NCBI GenBank assembly: GCA_963555705.1
Contig: OY743168.1
Location: 93,164,925 to 93,228,924 of the forward strand
DNA length: 64,000 nt
DNA from: Ligustrum vulgare
Taxonomy: Eukaryota > Streptophyta > Magnoliopsida > Lamiales > Oleaceae
Direction of reading: 5' to 3'
The notes under the pieces are model-generated. The model had not been told where the DNA came from, searched no databases, and was given only the letters and a program-made list of their open reading frames with translations. This document shows positions 11,535 to 22,374 of this stretch, piece after piece. The position numbers and the translations under genes were made by a program. Numbering within the stretch: position 1 is the first letter of the stretch; every line of letters begins with the position of its first letter.

Positions 11535-13334
11535 GGGTTAAGTACACAATTACAAACATTTAGATTTGAAAATTTTTGTAATCAGGGGTTTTGTAATTAA
11601 TTACACAAGTATCAAAATAATTTTCAAAATCAGGTATTTTTTTTTTTAATTCAGAATTAGGTTATGTAATTAATTACAATTCTAACTTTATTTCAATTTG
11701 TAATTAGTTACAATTGTAAATTTAGTTACAATTGCAATTTACCACCACCGATCACCGCCTAATTTGTATTTTGTAATCAGCTACCGCCACAACCACTGTT
11801 TGAAATACAATTGTAACTTATTTCAATTTTATAATTAATTACAATTGTAACTTGTGAATTAGGTCTTTAGTTACAAATGTAAATTTAACTACAGTTGCAA
11901 TTAATTACCACCACCGATTACCGCCTAATTTGTAATTAGCCACCGCCATAACCACAGTTGAAAATACGATTGTAACTTATTTCAATTTTGTAATAAATTA
12001 CTATTGTAACTTATGAATTAAAATTTTATTTCAATTTGTAATTAGTTACAATTGTAAATTTAACTACAATTGTAATTAATTACCACCACTACCACCACCT
12101 AATTTGTAATCAATCACTGCCACAATCACCTTCGGAAATACAATTGTAACTTTATTTCAGTTTGTAATTAATTTTTTCAGTTTGTAATCAATTACAAATG
12201 TAGTTAAATCTCACCACCACCACTACCACTACCACTACCACCACCACAACTACATCAACCAACCAAAAAAAAAAAAAAAAAAATTCAAACAAAAGTAGAT
12301 TTTTTGCTACAATTAATTGAAACATTCACCATTGCAGCTTAATTACATTGTGTAATGGATTACTATTAACAATTAATTACAATTGTAACTTTGTTTCAAT
12401 TTTATAATTAATTATTTTTCCACCACCATCACCATCTCCTCAACGTCACTACCACAACTACCTCAACCAAAGAAAAAAATTAAACATTTGTGATAAAATC
12501 ATTGATAATGGAATTGTATTTTCATTCACAACTACCTCAACCAAAGGTGATATTTGCAAATTCATTAGTCCATCTAATTCTGATTGAAGTCCCCCTTTTT
12601 TTTACAGTAACGAAGTAAGAAAGGAAGAGATTGAGGGTAGTTATAGGTTTTTCCACTATGCTGGATCTCACCACTACTGGCATCTACAACATCTGATTCC
12701 AGAGAAGCTACAACTTGAACGGGACCAGAAATCGAAACTAAACTCGCCAGGTACCAATTCCTCCTCCTTTCGGGTCCTCCACCGGAAGCTAAACCAAATC
12801 CTACAACAAATCGAAAAAGCTGATAACGCCGTGAATGCTAACCAAAATCTCCGTGCCCCAAAATCTGGCGATGTAGAAATTCGAGAAAAACCAACACGAT
12901 CCACTGCGGCCGCTATGACCATCCGATTACCAACCCAATCATCACCGCTACCCAAATCGGCACCGCACAGACCAATATATCCACAAACGTCTCCATTACT
13001 ACCTGATTATTTATAAATTCCACCTAAATCTCAATGCCTTCCATCCATCTCCCTTCCATTATTTAAATATTTTCATTTATTTACAACCGATAGGAATTTC
13101 ATGATTTCAAACCTGCCATAAATTGGATGAGAGAAAATACAAAGGGAGAATAATTCCATTTTCGATTCGCGGGTTATACAGAAATTCAAGAAAGATCAGA
13201 GGCATGTCCAAGATGGAGAAGAAATCTCCCAAAGAAAGAGGAGAGATAAATGATACCTGACTTTCATAATTATTTCTCAAATAACTGATTTTAAAATTTT
13301 TAAATACAAAGGTATGAGTAGGCGTAATTTTCCC
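11535..13334. mobile_element. inner MULE unit M2
   Basis: Its left end repeats GGGTTAAGTACACAATTAC and its right end is the outer right end of the composite. The nine bases before it (TATGGAAAA) resemble but do not equal the outer target TATATAAAA. The right 700 bp differ in texture from the repetitive interior and may be captured sequence. Confidence 0.65.
12640..13016. other. possible captured gene fragment in M2
   Basis: A G+C richer block is open in both directions: minus 12674-12955 (93 codons) and plus 12831-13016 (61 codons, with an upstream in-frame stretch 'LQQIEKADNAVNANQNLR'). I recognise no domain. Its composition differs from the surrounding A/T-rich repeats and it sits where M1 carries its AP2 fragment, so capture from a host gene is plausible. 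Confidence 0.35.
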
Positions 13335-13447
13335 TATATAAAATCCTTATTAGATCACTTTAAATGGGCTTAACCAAATTTGATAGTCTTTTATTCAATA
13401 CACAATAATTCACATATAAGTCCACACGATTGATTAAAATCCTTACA
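13335..13447 (-). repeat. Copia-1 5' LTR, second part
   Basis: Begins with the second copy of TATATAAAA (13335-13343) and continues the LTR to ATCCTTACA at 13447. It matches 2959-3071 of the left LTR. Confidence 0.92.
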
Positions 13448-15440
13448 TTAGCTCCTTAAGCCATGGAGACTATTCCTTTTGACAGTTGATAAAATCACCA
13501 ATTTTGCCGTTAACAGCAAATTAAAGAATCTTCCTTTTATTAACTCAAAAACTTTGGAGAAATACCATATACCACCAAAGATGCACACGAACAAGACATT
13601 CCCTACATTGAATTGAATAATAATAATAATATTAATAAAAGGAGAGGAACACGTGAGGTGTTGGTTTTTCTTCATATGTTATGTGTCATGTACCAAATAC
13701 GTCTTCAATTTATAATACCTCTATAAATATCCAAATTTTTATTCCTGATACTCCATCGATAATTTGGACTTTATACGGACGAGGATGTTTTTTACGGAGC
13801 CTACCTTGAATAAGATTATCAAGAAGAAATCATATAACATAGGAGATCTAGAGCAAATTTCAATAGACTTATTGGATGTCACTCAGAGGTATATTAGAGA
13901 TTTAAATATTTGAAGAGCCATAGTCAAAATTAAATAAATAAATGAAAACTCAGACACCGGAATTTGGTTCTGTAGTAGGGGAATTAAAGAAACACATGGA
14001 ATCGTACGTTCTTTGGTGCTCAAAGGTTGGAGGAGGAGATTGCACAAAATTTAATGCAGCGTGGGACTCTCTATGTCTGTAAAGTATGTTTAAACTAACA
14101 TCAAAGAAATCAAAGGCAAACCCTCAAAGGAACGGACCACATAAACCGTATCAATATCATATGATGAGTGGCAGACGCATGGACAACTAGTGGGATTGTT
14201 CGACTCTTTATTACAGTTAGAAAAGTGCAACTGTCTGGATTTTTTAAGACAATAATATTTGAATTTTTTGAGAGCCAATTTAAGGGCCTTTCAATCAAGA
14301 TTTACATTGGGAGTACGAGTTTAATTGTCTTGAGAATAGTATAAAATTTCTTGATGGTACTGCACAGCTTGCATTGTTGGGTAAAAAAATTATTAATTTT
14401 TCTCTTTATATAAGAAAGGAATTGAACGGTTAGGGTTCAGATTGAATAAAGTACTGCCTTTGCAGTGAATTAAATAAGGAGTAAACTATTTGACACAGGA
14501 CTGCGTCTTGGTGAAGCAAAGACTAATATACAAATTATTTATTTTTTAACGCAATCATTAAAATTTATAAATCAATTTATAAACAACATGAAAGAGCCGT
14601 GTTTCCCAAATACCAGTTGAAAATCCATGTTTTCAATTTCTAACTTAAATTAAACGTAGAAGGCTGAGTTGGCAACACTTGATTGGTTGGTTTAGGTTGA
14701 TCATAAGAGTTGTGCTTCTTCTTAAAATGTTTGGGTCGCTAGATCAATGGCTGAAAATTATTCTTGGTTTTGTAAACGGTTTTTTGGCTTCCACAATCGG
14801 TTAGGTTTTTGACATTCTAGACTATTCTTTCTCTCTATCTCTGAAAAACTCTCTCAGTAGATAGATGATTAAAAAGTAGAGAGAGAAAATGTGTCGGATG
14901 AAAAATTGATTTGAAGAATTGTGAAATTTAAAAATTGATTTAAAAACAAAAAAAACCTACCTATCCGAACAGAAGCTGACACTATGAAAGCGTTCTGCCA
15001 CAGTAAATGAGGGGCCTGAAATATTGGCTAACTATTATTTGTTCTGCAGCTTTTTAATGTATTTGGGTTTGAGTCAATTTTGGTAGATCTATTTCAGATT
15101 AGTGACCAAAACATGTTTGTTGTGTAATCTACGGTTGGATAATCGGTTGTTGACTCGAGAAGGTGGTTGTTGCACAAGTTGGAGGCTGATCCCTAAGCCC
15201 AGACTCATCTTGAATCGAATCTTGTGACTTCATTACATTTCATTTATTTTTCAGTAAACTAATTTGTAAATATATTTTTAGATTCGAAGTTCTTGTAATT
15301 TTTTGCTTTGAATATTTTGTGGTTTAGTTGTAAAATTCCAACAAAACTGGTATTTAGGGCTTATAGATTTGGAGATCTTGCGTTTTTGGAAACTGAAAAT
15401 ATTTTCTGGATCTGGAGATCTTGCGATTTTTTGAAACTAA
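13448..15440. other. spacer without recognised gene
   Basis: Right flank of Copia-1. A short plus-strand frame at 13785-13913 (43 codons, ATG to TGA, 'MFFTEPTLNKIIKKKSYNIG'...) has protein-like composition but no recognised family; it could be an exon remnant. Positions 14860-14970 resemble the MITE-like family of 2305-2462. Nothing else is supportable. Confidence 0.35.
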
Positions 15441-15611
15441 GAGCCTGTTTGGTGTATGAAAAAGTTTTTGTTTTTGTGATTTTTTATATTTTTTGATGGA
15501 TGTATGGTTAAAATTGATTTGAAAAGTCAACAATTGTATGCTTAACTGAAGATGAATAGTTGAGATTAAATTTGAAAAGTTATAAAAAATTTATTTAGAC
15601 CAAACGGGCTC
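15441..15611. mobile_element. Tourist-like MITE, 171 bp
   Basis: Terminal inverted repeats GAGCCTGTTTGG and CCAAACGGGCTC (one mismatch) are flanked by TAA on both sides (15438-15440 and 15612-15614). This is the pattern of PIF/Harbinger-derived Tourist MITEs. A related copy in opposite orientation lies at 45294-45463 upstream of the CEP gene, and a more distant one is near 55175-55327. Confidence 0.85.
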
Positions 15612-15614
15612 TAA

Positions 15615-16171
15615 AAGTTTTAAGCCACAATTTTTTTATTTTTATTTTTTTGATCCATTCAGATCCTGTCAAGATCTGAAAATTACGAGTTGTTTAACGC
15701 TGATTTTTGAAAGGGAACAAAATTTTTTAATATATACTGATATTTTTGTTTGGTGAAATTTGTGATGGTCTACTTTGGCTTCGTGATACCTTCGTTGAAA
15801 TTTCATTTAGATTTGCATGATTATATTATCTTGCTAAAATCTGTATATAAATGTTTATTGATTGATTAGATACCTTCCTATTGAGCATTGTTGATACATT
15901 TTTTTTTTTTTTTTTTTTTTTTTTTGAATTTGTTGATACAATTTTTTGAATGTATTGTATTCTGTAACATGTTTCATTCTTCCTGCTTAAATTGATTCCT
16001 GCAGTTTGATAGTTTGCTGTCATTTCAATTTCTGTGCACTTTACTACTGGTTTATTCTGTTAAAATAAATCTCTAAATTTTTCATATAACATTTTCTGGT
16101 TCCTTTTATTTGGAATTTTTTTAAAAACAATTTCCAAATGACATCAAATACTGCCTAATGTTTTATAGAAT
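15615..16171. other. spacer upstream of Copia-2 gag
   Basis: A/T-rich, with a T-run at 15900-15925. I see neither an LTR end nor a primer-binding site here, so the 5' boundary of Copia-2 is unresolved. Confidence 0.35.
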
Positions 16172-16460
16172 CTGGAATGGGTTCGAATGTTGAATTATCA
16201 CAATTAAATGGAAAGAGGGACTATTCAATATGGAAACAGAAAATGAAGGCAATATTATTCCAACAATTCTATAATCTTGCATTTGTCTAATCATATAATT
16301 AGACAAGTAGATGAAGACAACATTGCTAGGGCACTGTGGACTGCACATGATACCATGTTCTTTGCCAAAACATTACCAAATAAGATTTATCTGTTGAAAA
16401 AACTATTCGAATTTAAAATGAATCAGTGAAAAGACTTAGAAAATAATCTAAAGTTATTTT
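16172..16460 (+). pseudogene. Copia-2 gag, first part
   Basis: Reads 'MGSNVELSQLNGKRDYSIWK' then 'QKMKAIL', the N-terminal 'L.G..Y..WK..M...L' signature of copia gag. After a frame change it continues with 'DNIARALWTAHDTMF', 'LPNKIYLLKKLFEFKMNQ' and 'KDLENNLKLF', matching the 'LWE.L...Y....L..KL....M.EG.SL..H' region. Frameshifts and stops are present. The frame breaks off at about 16460, and its continuation is found at 25289 after 8.8 kb of inserted DNA. Confidence 0.75.
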
Positions 16461-16587
16461 AGCATAATTCCCCCCACACCCGATTCTCTACCTTCCCCCC
16501 ACAGACCGATTCTATACATTTCCCAAACCTACCCACCTCGCCCAAATCATTTCTCTCAATCTCGTCGACCTGTAACGAGCTAAGGAA

Positions 16588-16686
16588 GGGGCATCGAGCA
16601 GAGGTAGGGCATCGAGCAGAGGCAGGGGCATCCGGCATCGAGCGAAGGCAGGGGCATCGAGCGAAGTCAGCGGCATCGAGCGAGCG
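16588..16686. repeat. G+C-rich ~22-bp minisatellite
   Basis: Four to five units are built on 'ggggcatcgagcgaaggca'. It contrasts sharply with the A/T-rich surroundings. Confidence 0.7.
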
Positions 16687-17706
16687 AATACTGGTGAGAT
16701 TTTCATGATTTCTTGTTTAGCTAGTAAGATTTGCAAATGACTGTGTTTAGCCAGACTATTATGACAAATTGCTTAAGGTAGCATGAAGAAATGGACAATT
16801 AAGTGTTGAAATGTGTAAAGAGATGAAGGTGTAAGTTCAAATGCTGAGTTACAATGGGGCTTCTGATTAGTTTGCTGATCACATTTCACAAGCAGTCTTA
16901 AAACTACAATTGGCTCAATGTAAATTATTTCATTTGAATTCTATAAGACAATGGTAGAATACAATATTACCAGAATGAAAAAAATATATGTGACACTTTA
17001 ATTCTGGCTTAAGTTGCATTATTATTTCAGGAAAGTGGTCTCTCTCAGTGCAGTGATTGTTTTTCGGGAGCTTGCTCGAATCATCATTGGGATTTACTCG
17101 CCATCCGGTAGGTATATTGGACTGTGTAGAATGTAATCTTGACACATAAAGGAGCTGGCATGGTGTTTATTTTATCATTCTTGTGCAATTGTGCAAGGAG
17201 ATAATCAGACCCATCTCTTGGTTGGGCAACTTAAAGGGGATGTGATTTGCAATCAGTATGAGAAATCTAGAATGGTATTTCTAATTTTAAATTTTAAAGA
17301 ATCGTTGGTATCAATAAGTATCGATTAGTTTGCAATTAAATGTTTTTCTTACACTGGCAAAAACCTTATCTTAAAGGAAAGTAATCGTTTTGCCAAACTT
17401 TTACTTAACATTGTAACTAAACAATGTCCCATGAAATATACTTTTCTTTGCCCTTTGAGAAGCATACTGCAGTGACATATTTTATATATGATTACTTATA
17501 TAATCTCTCATTGTTTTATAGAATCCAATCCAATAAACTGCCATAGGCATGAACCATAAGAATGAATGTCAATTTTTTTTTTTTTTTTCATTTCCATAAT
17601 AACATAGGGATGTAATAGCAATAAATGAAAGTGCAGAGTGTGCGTGGTGGTCAATGAAGATTACATTTTCATTTATCATTTTAAAGTGAAGTTGTGTGTG
17701 TGTATA

Positions 17707-17708
<2 letters not shown>

Positions 17709-17751
<43 letters not shown>
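17709..17751. repeat. (TG)n microsatellite
   Basis: About 21 uninterrupted TG units. The overlapping ORFs are artefacts of the repeat. Confidence 0.95.
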
Positions 17752-17753
<2 letters not shown>

Positions 17754-17943
17754 AACTTCATTTACGTTTTGCATATTTTTGTTGGGGAAGCATTTCCCTG
17801 ACTGTCATTTTTGTTGTTGTGTTTATAAGAATACTAAAAAATGTAGGATTTCTATAATCTTTTATAAAATTGGAGAGGAACTATTTAATTACTTTTTTCT
17901 TTGGATTTTTTGTACTTTTTTTTGATAGATTTATGCGTTGGTT

Positions 17944-17976
17944 CATGTATGTATGTATGTATGTATGTATGTATGT
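17944..17976. repeat. (ATGT)n microsatellite
   Basis: Eight tetranucleotide units of ATGT. Confidence 0.95.
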
Positions 17977-19002
17977 TGTACAATTTATTCTGGAATTGTC
18001 CGGTGTTCTTGTATACTCCACTATTTTCAAACTGAGTTTTGATGTTTTTGTAAATTTTTGTACTTGTGACAAGATAATCTGTTTCTATTTACTTTTCCAT
18101 GATTTAGATAACTAATAAGTTAGTCAAGAATTTAAAATTAACCTATTTTGGAACTTTGTAAACTTGGGTTTTCATGCGAGACATATTTATACCATTACAT
18201 ATCTGTAATATTTAATGTTAATTTCCATATTTTAATGTGCATATAGATATTGATTTTTCTCTTGTTTAAGTGAATGCATCGATCGGATTGACCAAAGAAG
18301 TAACGGTAGTGTTGTAGGATGAGGCGGAACCAGAGTAGGTTGAACCAGCCTTTCTAATCTGATTTTGATAATGTGTTCATTAGGAATAAGAAGGCCGATT
18401 TCATATCTGATTTTGATAATGTGTTTTAATTCCTTTAATTTAAATCGGCCAATTATCATTAGGACTATTATCATATAAGCCTTTCTAATCTGATTTTGAT
18501 AACGTGTTTTAATTCCTTTAATTTCGTTGATGTCTAATTTGGTCTTTTTGCTTACATTAGGGATTCAAAAACTATTTAAATGTTGTTTTGTTTCTAAATA
18601 AGATTATTCAAATTTGGAGGCTATTATTTTTTTGTAAATTATAATTCTTTATCGATTAGCTTTACGTTTGTAAACCTAGAAATTCTATTTTGCGTCAAGA
18701 TAACTTGCGAAACGGGTAGCTTAAGCTTGATAAATTATTGAGTTGAACTTGACTCCTAGACTCCAGTACGACTGTGCAACTACAAGTCTACAAGGACTTG
18801 CAAGGTTAGTGCGTCATTTGATTTAGATAATGACATTTGAATTTGATTTTGAAAATGTGACATTTGAATTTTGAATTTGGCTATGATCTACACTTTCTTA
18901 GGAGCTGATATCTCATATTTTATTTCTTAATTTGAATCTAAATGTGCATAGAATGGATAATATCTTTCAGTTGTTCAGTATTGGATAATATCTTTGTATA
19001 TG

Positions 19003-22000
19003 ATGGACAAAGCATGGCTGCAATTATCAAGGTTATCATCTGAAATTAGATTATCTATTAATCTAGTTACAAAAATCAAAAAAAATGTACTCATAGTAAA
19101 TTTTACTTGTAGATTGTCAGAACAATATAGAGATGGAGCACAAAAATTTGTTGAGCTAGCTCGTGACTATATAAATTCAGAAATGATAGTATGCCCTTGT
19201 ATTAAGTGTAGGAATCTAAAGCATCACCATTATGATACGGTGTATGAACATTTGGTTATTAAGGGTATGGATCCTACATATGTCGTTTGGGTATTTCATG
19301 GAGAACAACCAAGTGAACCAAATTTGGTCGATGTAGAAATACCTGAATCGCATATGATGTTTAGGGACTTCTATGCACAACTTGATGTGGATCCTGAAAA
19401 CCCTATTGATGGAAGAGAAGATGAGATTGAAAGTTTAGTTGATGATGCTGAAACTCCATTATATCCTGGTTGTAGGGCGTTCACAAAGATGTCAGCTTCG
19501 ATTGCTATGTTTAAGCATAAAGCTACACATGGTTTATCGGATAGTGGTTTTGATGATCTTATTAATCTTGTTCAAGACATGTTTCCAGAGAATAATACAC
19601 TTCCTAAATCACTTTATGAGATGAAAAAACTTATCCATATATTTGATCTTGGCTATGAGAAGATACATGCTTACATAAATGATTGTTGCCTATATAGGAA
19701 AGAGCTTGAGCATGCTATAATATGTCCAAAATGTGGTTGCTCAAGATGGAAAGTTAACCAACGAACTAAGAAAATTCAGAAAAAAATTCCAGCAAAAGTC
19801 TTGCGTTATTTTCCTATAATACCAAGACTTAGGAGGATGTTTGGAATAGATGAGATGTCAATGCAACTTAGATGGCACTCAAGTAATAAAAGTTTAGATG
19901 GTAAAATGAGGCATCCAGTTGATTCATTGGGTTGGGAAATGATAAACAGAAGGTGGCTAGATTTTGCATCAGATCCTCGAAATATTAGATTAGGCCTTGC
20001 CACTGATGGATTTAATCCTTTCAAAGATCTAAGCTCTAAATACAGTTGTTGGCCAGTGATCTTAACTATATATAACTTGCCTCCCTCATTATGCAAGTCA
20101 AAGGAAAGTTTGATGTTGAGTTTATTGATCCCGAGGCCAAAACAACCAGGTAATGATATAGATGTTTATTTGGCACCACTTGTAGATGACTTAATGTTGT
20201 TATGGAGTGATGGAGTTGAGATGTATGATGCAGTTACAAAGTCTACATTCAATTTAAAAGCTATTTTGATGTGGACAATACATGACTTTCCTGCATATGA
20301 AAATATATCTGGATGGCCTGTGAAGGGAAAAATTGCATGCCCTATTTGTCGTGAAAATACATGTTCACTATGGTTGTCACATGGTAGGAGATTTGCATAC
20401 ATGGGACATAGAAGATTTCTTGCAATGGATCATCCATTTCGCATAAAAAAAGAGTTGGTTTAATGGACATGTTGAAAAAAGTATTAGGTCGAAGATAAAA
20501 AGTGGTGAAGAAGATTTTATTGAAGTTGATAAAATTGTAAATGATTGGGGAAAAAGTGGTAAACGAAAGAGGAATAAGAATAAAGCTCAATCTAATGTAA
20601 CTTGGAAGAAAAAGTCAATATTTCCAACCTACCATATTGGAAGGTAAATGCTTTGATATTTCTATCATTCATATTTTAATCTTCTAGTTACTTGTAATAT
20701 GTCATTAAACCATTGATGTTTGATTTGTAGACCTTGCTCATACGTCATAATTTGGATGTGATGCATGTGGAAAAGAATATTTGTGAGAGCGTCATTAGTA
20801 CACTTTTGGATGTGAAAGGAAAATTCAAAGATAACATTAACTCTCGTAAGGACTTGGAAGCTATGAACATTAGGCATGCTTTACATCTTGAGAGTAGAGG
20901 AAATAAATTCTACTTACCCGCTGCTCCTCACACTTTATCAAAAGCAGAAAAACAATTTTTTTGCAAAAGGCTTGCTAGCTTGAGATTACCCGATGGTTAT
21001 GGATCAAATATCGAAAATTGCATTTCAGTGGAAGAATGTAAGATCAGTGGTCTCAAGTCTCATGATTGTCATATATTAATGCAACAATTATTATCAGTTG
21101 CCTTAAGAGGACTTTTACCTAAGGGAACCAGGAACTCTATTTTTAAATTGTGTTCATTTTTCAATGAGATATGCCAAGGAGTTGTTGATAGGAATAAGGT
21201 CGAAAAATTAGAAGAAGATGTTGTTGAAACATTATGCACGTTGGAAAGGTATTTTCCGCCTTCATTTTTTGATGTAATGGTACATTTGACAATTCACCTT
21301 GGGAGAGAAATACGTATATGTGGACCGGTACAATATCGTTGGATGTATCCATTTGAGAGGTAATCTTTATTTAAGCTATTCTCAAAAGTTAAATTAATTA
21401 TCAAATTGGATTTAAATATTTTTTCATTTTTTCATTCGTATAGGTATATGAAAGTGTTAAAAGGGTATGTTATGAATCGTGCACGACCTGAAGGGTGCAT
21501 AGCTGAACGGTATATTGTTGAAGAAAATGTAATGTTCTGTAGCAAATACATAAAACAAGCATCTAAAATAGGTTCCAAGCATGCACGCAATGAAGAATAT
21601 GAGAGTGATTTCTTAGTCGTAGGGCGTACAATTTCTAAAGGGACGTCACTCGTTCTATCTGATGAGATGTTGAAAGTTGCCCATCGTTATGTGTTGCTAA
21701 ACAGTGCAGAAGCTCAACCATACATAAAGTATGTTTATTAAATATATACTTCGACAAATTTTAACTTATTCGACCATATATTCATTTGATATATTGTTTT
21801 TACCTTAGGATGCATATGGATGAACTCAAGAGTTTTGACAAACGACTGGAAAGAAATGAGGTTTTATTACATAAAAAGCACATTGACTCTTTTGCTGCTT
21901 GGTTGGATGATAAGGTTCAACATATATGAAGAAAGTTTTTGTCTAGTTGTGCTATTTATTATTTTACTCCTAACATGTTTAAAATAATAACAGATTAGAG

Positions 22001-22374
22001 CTCAGTGTTTGATTGACAATGTTTCAAACACTTTAAAGTGGCTTGCACATGGTCCTAGATGCCAATCCATGTCATATTCTAGTTTTGTCATAAATGGTTT
22101 GCGCTTTCACACTAAAGATGCTGAAAAATCTCGTCAAAATAGTGGCATTTTAGTTGAAGCAACAACCATCTGTAGATCGAGTGCAAAAGATAATGCACCT
22201 CAAGTTGGGAAAGTTCATTATTATGGAGTTTTGCGCGATGTTATATTGCTTGATTACAATACATTTCACGTTCCAATATTCAAGTGTGATTGGGCAAATA
22301 TCACGAATGGAATAAAAAAGGAAGATAGGTTCACTATGGTACGAGAACATGTGCCTGTTATACTTATAGATTGA
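19003..22374 (+). CDS. CACTA (En/Spm) TNP2-type transposase, spliced, slightly broken
   Basis: DDE-type transposase of a CACTA DNA transposon. Likely exons: 19003-19031, 19113-20643, 20731-21359, 21444-21728, 21809-21914, 21992-22374, all joined at GT...AG sites that keep the domains continuous. In order: Transpos_assoc ('MDKAWLQLSR' joined to 'LSEQYRDGAQKFVELARDY', with cysteines in 'CPCIKCRN'), Transposase_21 (about 19500-20900, with 'DGFNPF' and 'HNLDVMHVEKNICE'), DUF4218 ('LTIHLGREI.ICGPVQYRWMYPFERYM') and DUF4216 ('VHYYGVLRDVILLDY' then 'PIFKCDW'). The start at 19003 was chosen because removing an 81-bp intron (19032-19112) restores the family N-terminus. One frame shift in a run of seven A near 20447-20453 and an early stop at 22372 suggest recent loss of function. 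It neighbours a second CACTA gene. Confidence 0.88.

Larger units (their letters stand above)
10070..13334. mobile_element. composite Mutator-like element (MULE), 3265 bp
   Basis: A 9-bp target duplication TATATAAAA flanks it exactly (10061-10069 and 13335-13343), and the interrupted LTR is restored to full length when it is removed. The outer ends are imperfect inverted repeats: GGGTTAAGTACACAATTAC on the left against GGGAAAATTACGCC on the right strand. The 9-bp duplication is diagnostic for MULEs. Inside, two complete terminal pairs occur (10070-11483 and 11535-13334), so it looks like two related MULEs that moved as one. No MURA transposase is present. Much of the interior is a degenerate array of 'taattacaattgtaactttatttcaa' type words and CAC-triplet runs. 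Confidence 0.85.
2615..13447 (-). mobile_element. Copia-1: Ty1/copia retrotransposon carrying nested insertions
   Basis: Two 457-bp LTRs bound the element. The left LTR is 2615-3071. The right LTR is 9717-13447, interrupted by a 3265-bp MULE plus its duplicated 9-bp target; removing these leaves exactly 457 bp. The element reads on the minus strand: LTR ends are TG...CA, the primer-binding site is at 9702-9714, the polypurine tract at 3072-3082, and pol then gag remnants run from 3560 to 6063. I counted about 12 differences between the LTRs by eye (about 2.6%), so insertion was fairly recent. A matching 5-bp target duplication outside the LTRs is not evident (flanks TAGTA and TTAGC). Reading frames are broken throughout, so it is not autonomous. 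Confidence 0.9.
16461..19002. other. insertion left part, unclassified, with exon-like pieces
   Basis: Begins with a C-rich, 5'-UTR-like stretch (16465-16570), then a G+C-rich minisatellite (16588-16686). At 17035-17124 an exon-like block, 'ttatttcag' acceptor to 'CCG/gtaggt' donor, is open ('ESGLSQCSDCFSGACSNHHW'). Dinucleotide and tetranucleotide repeats follow. This may be the 5' half of the CACTA element, but I cannot find its CACTACAA start, so the boundary remains open. Confidence 0.35.

Noticed and set aside
2610..13452. A 5-bp target duplication around Copia-1
   Set aside because: Left flank TAGTA and right flank TTAGC do not match.
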